Below, in pieces: positions 23,900 to 32,024 of a DNA stretch of 64,000 nucleotides. The translations under genes and the position numbers were made by a program. Source of the stretch: Streptomyces sp. NBC_00464 (GTDB lineage Bacteria > Actinomycetota > Actinomycetes > Streptomycetales > Streptomycetaceae); contig NZ_CP107899.1 in NCBI RefSeq assembly GCF_036013915.1, positions 4,402,001 to 4,466,000 on the forward strand, written 5' to 3'. Each line of letters begins with the position of its first letter. The first letter of the stretch is position 1. Below the pieces are notes generated by a model, which did no database searches, was not told where the DNA came from, and saw only the letters and a program-made list of their open reading frames with translations.

Positions 23900-25174
23900 A
23901 TGGGGTACGGGGCGGACGGTACGGGCCTGCCGGCGAGCATCGGCGGGTACGCCGTGGAGCGGCAGTTGGGCGCCGGCGGGATGGGCGTCGTCTATCTGGC
24001 GCGCTCGCGCGGCGGGCGTGCGGTGGCCGTGAAGGTGGCGCGCTCGGAGCTCGCGACCGACCCGCACTTCCGGGAGCGGTTCCGCGCCGAGGTCGAGGCC
24101 GCGCGCAGCGTCGGCGGCTTCCACACGGCGCAGGTGGTGGACGCTGACCCGGATGCGGCGGCGCCCTGGCTGGCCACGGCGTACGTTCCCGGGCCCACGC
24201 TCTCCGCGCTGATCGAGGCCGAGGGGCCGATGGGCGAGGCGCTGCTGCGGCAGCTGGGCGCCGCCCTTGCCGAGGCGCTGGCGGCGATCCATCGCTGCGG
24301 CCTGGTGCACCGTGACCTGAAACCGGGGAACATCATCATCGCCTCGGACGGGCCGCGGGTCCTGGACTTCGGTATCGCGCGGGCACTGGAGTCGACCCGT
24401 CTGACGGCCACCGGCATGGCCTTCGGTACGCCGGGGTTCCTGGCGCCCGAGCAGGCTCAGGGGCAGGAAGTCGGCGGTGCGGCCGATGTGTTCGCGCTCG
24501 GGGCGGTGCTGGTCGCGGCGGCGGGCGGCAGTGCGTTCGGGGCGGGTACGCCGATGGGGCTGATGTACCGGTCGGTGCACGAGACGCCGGACCTGGCCGC
24601 GCTGCCGGAGGGGCTGCGGCCGATCGTCGCGTCGTGCCTGGCCAAGGAGCCCGCCCAACGGCCCACGCCCGAAGGTCTTTTGGACCTGTTCGCGGCGGGC
24701 GGTGCGGCGCACCCCCCGACGTTGGCGGCACCGCCGCCGCCCTCCTACGCGCCGTCCAACGCCGCTCCGTGGCAGTGGAACCAGGCTCCGGCCGACGCCG
24801 CCCCCGGCTCCGCACCCGTTCCCGGCCCCGTTCCCGGCCCCGGCTTCGGCCCCGGGTTCGCCCCCGCGTTCAGCCCCGCGGGCCAGGCGGCGCCCGGCAC
24901 CGAGAGTGACGTCGCCTTCATCGCGGTGGCTTCGGACAGCCACCTCCTGATCGACTCCGTGGGCGTCGAGTTCGGTACGGCGGCCGGTGAAGTGCAGTTC
25001 ACCTGGGCCCAGATCAGCACGGTCGAGTACGCGGCCTGGGGCACCAAGCACCTCAGCGTCACGGTCCGCTTCCACAACGGCACCGCGTATCCGTGTCTGA
25101 TCGCCGCTCGCAGGCGGGCCCGTCTCCGGGAATGGCTGGAGGACCTGCCGCTGGTCCTGGAGTTCTTCAGATAG
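23900..25174 (+). CDS. soluble Ser/Thr protein kinase with novel C-terminal domain
   Basis: 424 residues. Hanks-type kinase domain (15-275): glycine loop LGAGGMGVVYLA, catalytic Lys45 (VAVKVA), HRDLKPGN with Asp139, DFG with Asp156, and GTPGFLAPEQ. The kinase is complete and should be active. A proline/glycine-rich linker (about 280-335, repeated PVPGPVPGPGFGPGF) leads to a compact C-terminal domain (about 340-424, SDSHLLIDSVGVEFGTAAGEVQFTWAQI, then FHNGTAYPCLIAARRRARLREWLEDL) that looks PH- or SH3-like. No transmembrane helix, unlike PknB. Cytosolic signalling kinase; targets unknown. Confidence 0.92.
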   Translation: MGYGADGTGLPASIGGYAVERQLGAGGMGVVYLARSRGGRAVAVKVARSELATDPHFRERFRAEVEAARSVGGFHTAQVVDADPDAAAPWLATAYVPGPTLSALIEAEGPMGEALLRQLGAALAEALAAIHRCGLVHRDLKPGNIIIASDGPRVLDFGIARALESTRLTATGMAFGTPGFLAPEQAQGQEVGGAADVFALGAVLVAAAGGSAFGAGTPMGLMYRSVHETPDLAALPEGLRPIVASCLAKEPAQRPTPEGLLDLFAAGGAAHPPTLAAPPPPSYAPSNAAPWQWNQAPADAAPGSAPVPGPVPGPGFGPGFAPAFSPAGQAAPGTESDVAFIAVASDSHLLIDSVGVEFGTAAGEVQFTWAQISTVEYAAWGTKHLSVTVRFHNGTAYPCLIAARRRARLREWLEDLPLVLEFFR

Positions 25175-25290
25175 CTCCCAGGGCCACGGCGGCATCGCAG
25201 CGCGCCCCGTCCAGCAGGAGCTGTCCGGTCGATCCTGGTTGGCGCGCATGGGCGGTGGTGGGTGTCGGCGCGGTCCCCTAGCCTGCCCTC

Positions 25291-25761
25291 ATGACCACCG
25301 AGGAATACCTCTCGATGATTGACGCGTTGGCTGCGCGGCCGTTCCCGGAGGCGACCTATGCCGACGCCTCCGGAGGAGGTGGGCCGGAGCATCATGTGCG
25401 CGATCTGCAGGTCAGTCGGGACTTCTGGGATGACGACGACGGGCAGGCATGGGTTGAGGCCGAAGCCGAACTACAGGCATGCCTCGACGACCTGTCTGTA
25501 CGCCTGACGACTCGATGGGGCAATGCGTTCGTCGTGGACCTCGCACCGTATCTCAGCGCTGCCTGCGAGGGAGAGCCGGTGCCTGAACCGCTCGACTACC
25601 TCAGCCAACAAGCTGTGACCATGCAGGTGTGGCCGCTCCCGGACGGGGATCGCTGGCTTGCGCTGGCGCTCGGCCAGGCCGACAAGGAACTGCCGCTCAT
25701 TCTGTTTGCCGCGGTCGGCCAGGTTTCCGTACTCGACTTGAGCACGAGTGGCCAGTCATGA
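25291..25761 (+). CDS. hypothetical protein
   Basis: 156 residues, acidic and soluble (HHVRDLQVSRDFWDDDDG; RWGNAFVVDLAPYLSAAC). Alternating strands and helices, no signal or membrane segment. No family recognised. Codon use is slightly less biased than its neighbours, so it may be a more recent acquisition. 116 bp after the kinase on the same strand. Confidence 0.6.
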   Translation: MTTEEYLSMIDALAARPFPEATYADASGGGGPEHHVRDLQVSRDFWDDDDGQAWVEAEAELQACLDDLSVRLTTRWGNAFVVDLAPYLSAACEGEPVPEPLDYLSQQAVTMQVWPLPDGDRWLALALGQADKELPLILFAAVGQVSVLDLSTSGQS

Positions 25762-25848
25762 GCGGAGCCACACGATTTCGACAGGGCCCTCGGGAGTCGT
25801 AGCGGCTCTGTCTTCGACCTGATCCTCTGGCCTGCTCGGAGCCGTACG

Positions 25849-26247
25849 TCAGAAGCCGGGATGCGGGACGAAGTCCGGCCACCACGGCGGCACACCACTG
25901 GGGCAGTGGTAGGTGGTGCCTTCCCAGAAGAGGGAGAGGGCGCACCAGGAGACGGCGAGGACGAGCGCTCCGCCGACCACGGCACAGGGCAGGGGGCGCG
26001 TGTGCAGGACGGCCAGGGTGCCCAGCCAGGTGAGCAGCAGGACGATCGTGAGAACGGGGATGAAGACCCAGAGGAGGAAGCCGCCGTTGGCCGAGTTGTT
26101 CACGCCTACGTCGCAGGCGCTCCACGCCCGCCCCAGGAGCGCGGCCGTCAGCACGGCCGCGGCCGTCGCGGCCACCGAACCGGCCCATCCGAGTGTGCGC
26201 AGATTGCTCGTACGTTCTCGGAGCTCTGCCCCGCCCGTCGCTCCCAT
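25849..26247 (-). CDS. small membrane protein, three or four helices
   Basis: 132 residues with hydrophobic segments at about 20-42, 58-82 and 88-107, and a short Cys-containing extracytoplasmic tail (GTTYHCPSGVPPWWPDF). A Cys also occurs in the first loop (WSACDVGVNNS), so a disulfide outside the membrane is possible. No family recognised. Divergent from the MDMPI-fold gene. Confidence 0.7.
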   Translation of the reverse strand: MGATGGAELRERTSNLRTLGWAGSVAATAAAVLTAALLGRAWSACDVGVNNSANGGFLLWVFIPVLTIVLLLTWLGTLAVLHTRPLPCAVVGGALVLAVSWCALSLFWEGTTYHCPSGVPPWWPDFVPHPGF

Positions 26248-26373
26248 GGATGGTCACCCTGGCCTGCACGGAACGTCCCGTCAATGATCTTTTACGGGAA
26301 GCCGCCCGTGCGCGATCGACAGGACGGTGCCGTGGGGAAGGGGGGTCCGGGCCGGCGCTGCTAGCTTGCGGCG

Positions 26374-27030
26374 ATGGACCTTTTCTCCCGCTCATGGGCG
26401 GCGCTGCGTACAGCGGTCGCCGATCTCCCGGATGAGGACTTCGCCCGCCCTTCCGGCTGCGCCGGCTGGCTCGTACGCGATCTGGTGTGCCACCTGGTCA
26501 TCGACGCCCAGGACGTCCTGATCACGCTCGCCACCCCCACCGCTGCGGAGCCGACACGGGACGCGGTGACCTATTGGGAGGTGTCCGGCACGCCGCCGAC
26601 GGGCGACGACCCGCTCGACGCGCTGACCGTGCGTCTCGCGGCGGCGTACGAGGAGCCGTGGCTGCTCAAGTTCCATCTCGACGACGTGGGTTCGGCCGCG
26701 GGGCGGGCTGCCGGACTCGCGGATCCCGGGGCCGGGGTCGGTACCCGCGACGAGGTGTTCACGGTCGACGAGTACCTCACCACGTACGTCCTGGAGTGGA
26801 CGCTGCACCACCTCGACCTGGTCGCACACCTCCCGGACGCGGCGGACCCGCCGGCCGAGGGCCTCGCCCGCTCGCGCGCGCTCCTCGAAGCGATTGCCGG
26901 GGCGCCGTTCCCCGCCTCGCTCCCGGACCGGGACGCCCTTCTCATCGGCACGGGGCGACGAGGCCCGACCGAGGCGGAGGCGGCCGAACTCGGCGACCTG
27001 GCCGCGCGACTGCCGCTCTTCCTCGGCTGA
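26374..27030 (+). CDS. maleylpyruvate isomerase N-terminal (DinB/MDMPI-fold) protein
   Basis: 218 residues. It begins LFSRSWAALRTAVADLPDEDFARPSGCAGWLVRDLVCHLV with metal-ligand candidate His40. It also has the second pair in LEWTLHHLDLVAHL, the usual DinB/MDMPI metal triad. These four-helix proteins use mycothiol as thiol cofactor in actinobacteria. A single-domain member is likely a mycothiol-dependent transferase or isomerase; the substrate cannot be predicted. Confidence 0.85.
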   Translation: MDLFSRSWAALRTAVADLPDEDFARPSGCAGWLVRDLVCHLVIDAQDVLITLATPTAAEPTRDAVTYWEVSGTPPTGDDPLDALTVRLAAAYEEPWLLKFHLDDVGSAAGRAAGLADPGAGVGTRDEVFTVDEYLTTYVLEWTLHHLDLVAHLPDAADPPAEGLARSRALLEAIAGAPFPASLPDRDALLIGTGRRGPTEAEAAELGDLAARLPLFLG

Positions 27031-27144
27031 CGGGGCTTGAGTGACCGGGGGTGACGGTCACCGTTCTGTGGTGTGGGCGCCCTGCCGGTGCCCTGTCGCG
27101 ACTTTTCGCTACGGCTGTTGCGTAATGCCGTGCGCGGCACTACC

Positions 27145-27165
27145 TTCGTTTTACGAAACGGTCGT
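27145..27165. promoter_or_regulatory. overlapping palindromes before the TetR gene
   Basis: TTCGT-TTT-ACGAA (27145-27157) and CGTTT-TACG-AAACG (27147-27160) overlap, followed by ACGA-AACGG-TCGT (27153-27165). They lie 20-40 bp before the TetR start and probably form its autoregulatory operator. Confidence 0.45.
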
Positions 27166-27184
27166 AGCGATAAGGGGTGGGCCC

Positions 27185-27796
27185 GTGGAACCGGCAGTCC
27201 GGCGCGGTCGGCCGCGCAGCGAGGCGGCGGACGCGCGCATCACCGGCGCGGCCCTGGAGCTGCTGCTCGAACGCGGCTACGACGCCTTCTCGGTCGACGA
27301 AGTGGCGGTGAGGGCCGGGGTCGCCAAGACCACGCTGTACCGGCGATGGCCCACCAAGGACCACCTCGTCGTCGCCGTCGTGGCGCGGATGCAGGACGAG
27401 GTCCCCGTCGAATACCGGGGCGACGTTCGCGCCGATCTCACGCGCTACCTCAACGCGATCGCCGGCGGCCTCGACCGGATGCGGCTCGCCGGGCGCCCCG
27501 CGGCGTCGGGTGACGCGTCAGCCGGGCTCGTCGCCGAGGTCGCCGCCGCCGCGGCGCGGCACGCGGACATCGGCTCCGCGGTGCAGGCCATGTTCGTGCG
27601 GCGAAACGCCCTGGTGCTCCGCCTCATCGAACAGGCCCGGGAAGGTGGGGAGTTGGCCGACGACATCGAGCCCGAGGTGCTGTTCGACCAGTTGGCAGGC
27701 GCCCTGTACTACCGGCTGCTCATCACCGGCCGCCCCATCGGCACCGCGTACGTCGACCGGCTGGTGACGAGTGTGCTGCGGGGCGCCGCCGCCTGA
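27185..27796 (+). CDS. TetR family regulator
   Basis: 203 residues from GTG 27185 (GGGGTGG upstream). Helix-turn-helix at about 12-60: RITGAALELLLERGYDAFSVDEVAVRAGVAKTTLYRRWPTKDHLVVAVV. A TetR C-terminal domain (AGRPAASGDASAGLVAEVAAAAARH, then ELADDIEPEVLFDQLAGALYYRLLITGRPI) follows; this FDQLAGALYYRLL...G.P pattern is that of the TetR_C_11-like group. It precedes the SRPBCC gene by 50 bp, which it may regulate. Confidence 0.9.
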   Translation: MEPAVRRGRPRSEAADARITGAALELLLERGYDAFSVDEVAVRAGVAKTTLYRRWPTKDHLVVAVVARMQDEVPVEYRGDVRADLTRYLNAIAGGLDRMRLAGRPAASGDASAGLVAEVAAAAARHADIGSAVQAMFVRRNALVLRLIEQAREGGELADDIEPEVLFDQLAGALYYRLLITGRPIGTAYVDRLVTSVLRGAAA

Positions 27797-27846
27797 GGCG
27801 GGCCGGGCCCCGGACCACGTAACTCCTGACGAGAGGAAGTACGACG

Positions 27847-28464
27847 ATGACCGCCGCCTTACCTTCCACGCCGACCGATGCGCCCACGGCTTCCGCTCCC
27901 GCTCCCGTTCCCGCCCGGCGCCGCAGGCGTCGCGTACTCCTCGGGGCCGGGGCGGCGCTCGTCGCCCTGCTCGGCGGGTACACGGCGTGGAGCAATACCC
28001 ACCCCGTCCGGCTGACCGCCTCCATCGAGATCGAGGCGTCGTCCGACGAGGTCTGGCAGGTGCTGACCGACCTGTCCGCCTATCCGCAGTGGAACCCCTT
28101 CCTCACCTCGACGCAGGTGACGTCGGAGGGCGGCCGCCTCGAAGAGGGCGCGACCCTGCGCAACGTGATGCACGACAGGACCGGGGACACCGTCTTCACC
28201 CCGGAAGTCCTGACCGTGGAGCCGGGCCGGGAGCTGCGCTGGCTCGGGAGGATGGGGCCCGGCTGGATCGCGGACGGGGAGCACCGGTTCGTGATCGAGG
28301 AGATCGGGGAGCATCGAGTCCGTCTCACGCAGAGCGAATCCTTCACCGGTGTCGCGGTGCCTTTCTTCGAGGGGCAGTTGAGGGCCGACACCCTTCCGCA
28401 GTTCCGTGCGATGAATGAGGCGCTCGCCCGTCGGACCGAGGCGGGCGGGGCCGACGCGGGCTGA
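27847..28464 (+). CDS. membrane-anchored SRPBCC-family protein
   Basis: 205 residues. A disordered Ala/Pro N-terminus and RRRRRR precede one transmembrane helix (about 29-46). An SRPBCC/START-type domain (55-195) follows: ASIEIEASSDEVWQVLTDLSAYPQWNPFL, GRELRWLGRMGPGWIADGEHRF, VRLTQSESFTGVAVPF. This is a polyketide-cyclase-like hydrophobic-ligand fold, here anchored in the membrane. It follows the TetR gene and is likely in its operon. Confidence 0.88.
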   Translation: MTAALPSTPTDAPTASAPAPVPARRRRRRVLLGAGAALVALLGGYTAWSNTHPVRLTASIEIEASSDEVWQVLTDLSAYPQWNPFLTSTQVTSEGGRLEEGATLRNVMHDRTGDTVFTPEVLTVEPGRELRWLGRMGPGWIADGEHRFVIEEIGEHRVRLTQSESFTGVAVPFFEGQLRADTLPQFRAMNEALARRTEAGGADAG

Positions 28465-28469
28465 GCGGG

Positions 28470-28502
28470 GCGGCCCGGGCGGCACTCGCCGCTCCGGGCC
28501 GC
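28470..28502. terminator. strong GC hairpin between convergent genes
   Basis: GCGGCCCGGGCGGC (28470-28483) pairs with 28488-28502 with one bulged base and a 4-nt loop. It starts 5 bp after the SRPBCC stop. Confidence 0.75.
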
Positions 28503-28574
28503 GAACCGGGCCGGTCGGCAGCCGTCCGCCGGCCCCATCCACCCGCATCAGCCGTTGCGCGTCCGCGCAGTGCG

Positions 28575-28973
28575 TTATCCGGCCCCGTCGATGAACTTCT
28601 GTACCTCGGGGGGAAGGTCCGCACCGGTGTGAGCGGCGAAGAGAAGCGCCTCCTTGGGCGTGTCTCCGATGGCGACGGCCACTTCCGGGGAAAGGCCGGC
28701 CACCTTGTAGGCGTTCGTCGTCGTGGTCGGCTCGTCGGTCCTGTCGCTTTGACCGGTGTCGTTGCAGGGAGGCTGGGTGGCGACGCCGAGTTTCCTCCCG
28801 ACCGTGAAGTCCACCTGCTGCACGTCCAGATACGAGTGGTCGTCGTAGGTGAACAGGTTGGCGCAGGACGCGGATGCGCCGCCTCCGTTGTCCCCGTCGG
28901 CCGTGCACGCGGCTGCTGCCATCAGCAGGGCAGCAGACAGCAGCGCGCCTGCCGATCTTCCGGTCCGGTTCAT
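28575..28973 (-). CDS. small lipoprotein
   Basis: 132 residues with a lipoprotein signal (RSAGALLSAALLMAAAAC, lipobox AAAC). It has Cys in ASASCANLFTYDDHSY and TQPPCND, probably disulfide-bonded, and a C-terminal part GDTPKEALLFAAHTG. The plan (lipobox, then C.NLF.Y....Y, a strand, then C) is shared by small uncharacterised Streptomyces lipoproteins of the DUF6281 type; the family label is tentative. Confidence 0.75.
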   Translation of the reverse strand: MNRTGRSAGALLSAALLMAAAACTADGDNGGGASASCANLFTYDDHSYLDVQQVDFTVGRKLGVATQPPCNDTGQSDRTDEPTTTTNAYKVAGLSPEVAVAIGDTPKEALLFAAHTGADLPPEVQKFIDGAG

Positions 28974-29251
28974 GGTGGGCCCCCTCAGTGGATACGTCGA
29001 AGAGCGACGCCGAGTAGACGTGGGCGACCCGGGCCCGGTTCCCCGCCCCCGCCTACCGGCCCGGGATCGCTCGGCCCGTCACGGCACCGGCCCGTCCTGG
29101 ACGCGTCCTGCCGGTTCGGCCACCGCTCCCTCGCGCCGCCGCCGTTGGTGGACCGGCCGGGAGAGGTGGACGCGGCCACATCGGAGGCCCGTGAGGCCGC
29201 CGGACAGGTGCGCAGGGCCGCGGGCCCGCCCGTTGCCGGTTGCCGGGCCGT

Positions 29252-29995
29252 TCAGTGCGCGGTCAGCGTCATCTCGAAGGAGTACCGGGAGGCCCGGTAG
29301 AGGTGTGAGCCGAATTCCACCGGGCGCCCCGCGTCGCCCTGGACCGTACGTTCCATGGTGAGCAGGGTGCCGCTGCGGCCCTCGCCCAGCAGCCGGGCCT
29401 CCGCCGCCGTGGCCCTGCGCGCCCCGACGGTCTGACGAGCGGTGCGCAGCGAGACGCCGGCCCGCTTGAGCAGTTCGTAGAGCCCGTACTCGGTGAGGTC
29501 GTCCGCGGTCAGGGGGAGCAGGTCCACGGGCAGGTGGTTGTGCATGACGGCTATGGGCTCGTCGTTCGCGTAACGCAGCCTGCGCAGCGCCACGGTGGGC
29601 GTGCCGGGTTCGAGTTCGAGTGCGACCGCGACGGTGCCCGCGGCGGGCACGGTCTCCAAGGACAGCACCTCGGTACGGGGCCGGCGGCCGTCCCGCTTCA
29701 GGTCCTCGAAGAGACTGGTCAGCTCGATCTGCCTGCGCACCCGGTTGTTGACGACCTGGGTGCCCACCCCGCGCTTGCGTGCGAGGAGCCCCTTGTCGAC
29801 GAGGTGCTGCATGGCCTGACGCATCGTCGGGCGGGAGAGGCCGAGCTTGTCGGCCAGGGAGATCTCGTTCTCCAGCCGGGTTCCGGGCGCCAACGTGCCG
29901 GACTCGATGAGCTGTTGGAGCTGCTGTGCGACCTGGAAGTACAGCGGTACGGGGCTGCTTCGGTCGATGCTTATCAGCCTGGTGATCGATTCCAT
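29252..29995 (-). CDS. GntR/HutC family regulator, probable inositol-operon repressor
   Basis: 247 residues. GntR winged helix (15-80): VPLYFQVAQQLQQLIESGTLAPGTRLENEISLADKLGLSRPTMRQAMQHLVDKGLL. A UTRA effector domain (100-240) follows: GTPTVALRRLRYANDEPIAVMHNHLP, VGARRATAAEARLLG. It is divergent from the inositol operon with a 173-bp shared intergenic region containing a direct repeat, so it most likely represses the operon and responds to an inositol-derived metabolite. That link is from context. Confidence 0.9.
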   Translation of the reverse strand: MESITRLISIDRSSPVPLYFQVAQQLQQLIESGTLAPGTRLENEISLADKLGLSRPTMRQAMQHLVDKGLLARKRGVGTQVVNNRVRRQIELTSLFEDLKRDGRRPRTEVLSLETVPAAGTVAVALELEPGTPTVALRRLRYANDEPIAVMHNHLPVDLLPLTADDLTEYGLYELLKRAGVSLRTARQTVGARRATAAEARLLGEGRSGTLLTMERTVQGDAGRPVEFGSHLYRASRYSFEMTLTAH

Positions 29996-30023
29996 GGGGA
30001 CTCCTCGACACGTAGTACCAGGC

Positions 30024-30059
30024 GCTCAGTATGCCGCACGCTTCGACGCAAGCTCAGTA
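30024..30059. promoter_or_regulatory. direct repeat GCTCAGTA, candidate GntR sites
   Basis: GCTCAGTA occurs at 30024-30031 and 30052-30059, 28 bp apart, in the gntR/iol intergenic region. The second is followed by an AT-rich near-palindrome (ACGTATATATGT), the most AT-rich spot nearby. Plausible operator elements only. Confidence 0.3.
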
Positions 30060-30082
30060 CGTATATATGTCAGAACAAATGC

Positions 30083-30112
30083 TTGACTCGTTGTGAGTGC
30101 CGAGGATACAAA
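30083..30112 (+). promoter_or_regulatory. candidate promoter of the inositol operon
   Basis: TTGACT (30083-30088), 18-bp spacer, TACAAA (30107-30112), about 57 bp before the first start codon. Matches the vegetative sigma consensus reasonably. Confidence 0.45.
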
Positions 30113-30168
30113 TCAGGGGCAGGGATCAGACAGGAATCCACTCCTCCTCGAACCGGAGGCATTCGCGC

Positions 30169-31167
30169 ATGCGCATCGGACTCATCGGTACCGGCCGGAT
30201 CGGCACGTTCCACGCCGAGACCCTGATCGGACTGCCCGCCGTGAAGCGGGTCGTCCTCCACGACTCCCTCGAACGCCAGGCGCACGAACTGGCCGTCAAA
30301 CTCGGTGCCGAGCACGCGCCCGACCTCGACGGGCTGCTGGGTTCCGGCCTGGACGCCGTCGTGATCGCCGCTCCCACCGCCGCCCACGCAGACCTCGTAC
30401 GGGCCGCCGCAGGCGCCGGAGTGCCGGTCTTCTGCGAGAAGCCGATCGCCGGCACCCTCGCCGAGACCCGCGCCCTGCTGGCGGAGCTCGACGGCACCGG
30501 CGTCCCGCTCCAGGTCGGCTTCCAGCGCCGCTTCGACGCCGGCTACACCGCGTTGCGCGACGCCGTCGCCGCCGGAGAGCTGGGCTGGCTCCACACCGTC
30601 CGGGCGTGCACCGCCGACCCGGCGCCGCCACCGGCCGGATACCTGCCCGCCTCGGGCGGCATCTTCCGCGACTGCGCGGTCCACGACTTCGACATCGTGC
30701 GCTGGGTCACCGGCCGCGAGGTCGTCCAGGTCAGCGCCACCGGAGCCAACCGGGGCGAGTCCTACTTCACCGCCGCCGGAGACGTCGACACCGCGGTCAC
30801 CGTCCTCACCCTCGACGACGACACGCTGGTGACGTGCACCGCCACCCGTTACAACGGCGCCGGTTACGACGTACGGATGGAGGTGGCCGGCTCCTGCGGC
30901 ACCCTGGCCACCGGTCTCGACGCCCACGCCCCCCTCCGCTTCACCGCGGGCGGACCGCAGCCCGGATCCGTCTCCCACGACGGATTCCTCAGCCGCTTCC
31001 GCGACGCGTACGTCGCCGAACTGACCGCCTTCACCGAGGTCGCCGCAGGCACCCGCCCCAGCCCCTGCACCGGGGACGACGCGCTGGCCGCCCTGCTGGT
31101 CGCCGAGGCCGCCGACCGGTCGTGCCGCACCGGCCGTCCCGTACGAGTAGAGGAGGCGGGCCGATGA
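30169..31167 (+). CDS. iolG: inositol 2-dehydrogenase-like Gfo/Idh/MocA oxidoreductase
   Basis: 332 residues. Rossmann NAD motif at the start (RIGLIGTGRIGTFHAETL), then CEKPIAG with the catalytic-type Lys of the family, and GGIFRDCAVHDFDIVRWVTG, the Asp/His catalytic signature of inositol dehydrogenases. GGAGG (30154-30159) supports ATG 30169. First gene of the operon; it overlaps the next by 4 bp (ATGA). Expected to oxidise myo-inositol to scyllo-inosose; a related inositol or sugar isomer is possible. Confidence 0.85.
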   Translation: MRIGLIGTGRIGTFHAETLIGLPAVKRVVLHDSLERQAHELAVKLGAEHAPDLDGLLGSGLDAVVIAAPTAAHADLVRAAAGAGVPVFCEKPIAGTLAETRALLAELDGTGVPLQVGFQRRFDAGYTALRDAVAAGELGWLHTVRACTADPAPPPAGYLPASGGIFRDCAVHDFDIVRWVTGREVVQVSATGANRGESYFTAAGDVDTAVTVLTLDDDTLVTCTATRYNGAGYDVRMEVAGSCGTLATGLDAHAPLRFTAGGPQPGSVSHDGFLSRFRDAYVAELTAFTEVAAGTRPSPCTGDDALAALLVAEAADRSCRTGRPVRVEEAGR

Positions 31168-32024
31168 TCCGCGTTGCCGCAGCCCCCATCTCCTGGGGCG
31201 TGTGCGAAGTCCCGGGCTGGGGACACCAGATGGCCCCGCAGCGGGTGCTGGAGGAGATGGCCGCCGCAGGGCTGGCCGCGACCGAGTTCGGGCCCGACGG
31301 CTTCCTGCCGCAGGATCCGAACGCCCGCGCGGAACTGCTGGCCGGTCACGGCCTGACCGCCGTCGGCGGATTCGTCCCCGTCGTCCTCCACGACCCCGGC
31401 CGCGACCCGCTGCCCGAGGTCCGGCGCGCGCTCGCCGGGTTCGGGTCCGCCCGGACCCTGGTCCTGGCCGCCGCCACCGGATCCGACGGCTACGACGCCC
31501 GCCCGGAACTCTCCGCACGGGAATGGGACACCCTGCTGGCCAACCTCGACCGGATCGCCGCCCACGCCGGCGCCGAAGGCATCACCGCCACCCTGCACCC
31601 GCACATCGGCACGATGGTCGAGGGCCCGGACGAGGTCGAACGCGTCCTCACCGGCAGCTCCGTCCCCCTCTGCCTGGACACCGGGCACCTGCTGGCCGGC
31701 GGCAACGACCCCGTGGCCCTGGCCCGACGGGCCGCCGACCGCATCGCCCATGTCCACCTCAAGGACGTCGACGAGGCGCTCGCCGCCCGGGTCCGGGCCG
31801 GGGACATCACGTACACGGAAGCCGTCCGGACCGGCCTCTACCAGCCGCTCGGCCGCGGTGACGTGGACATCTCCGCGATCACCACGGCGCTCGACGCGGC
31901 CGGCTACACCGGCTGGTACGTACTCGAACAGGACACCGTGCTCGACGCCGAACCCGCCGTGGGCGAGGGGCCGTTGGCGGATGTCGAGGCATCCCTGGCC
32001 CATCTGCTCAAGGTGACGTCGTGA
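31164..32024 (+). CDS. sugar phosphate isomerase/epimerase-fold protein, IolE-like
   Basis: 286 residues with the xylose-isomerase-type TIM barrel: AAAPISWGVCEVPGWGHQM, TLHPHIGTMVEG, PLCLDTGHLLAGG, IAHVHLKDVD, and the end GYTGWYVLEQDTVLD. This is the pattern of IolE (inosose dehydratase) and the related IolI/IolH proteins, with metal ligands His, Asp and Glu in those motifs. Position in an iol operon favours inosose dehydratase (iolE), which makes the diketone used by IolD. Overlaps both neighbours by 4 bp. Confidence 0.82.
   Translation: MIRVAAAPISWGVCEVPGWGHQMAPQRVLEEMAAAGLAATEFGPDGFLPQDPNARAELLAGHGLTAVGGFVPVVLHDPGRDPLPEVRRALAGFGSARTLVLAAATGSDGYDARPELSAREWDTLLANLDRIAAHAGAEGITATLHPHIGTMVEGPDEVERVLTGSSVPLCLDTGHLLAGGNDPVALARRAADRIAHVHLKDVDEALAARVRAGDITYTEAVRTGLYQPLGRGDVDISAITTALDAAGYTGWYVLEQDTVLDAEPAVGEGPLADVEASLAHLLKVTS

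Noticed and set aside
30070..31518. Minus-strand frame opposite the inositol dehydrogenase
   Set aside because: Repetitive Arg/Gly-rich antisense reading; the plus strand has a standard iol operon.
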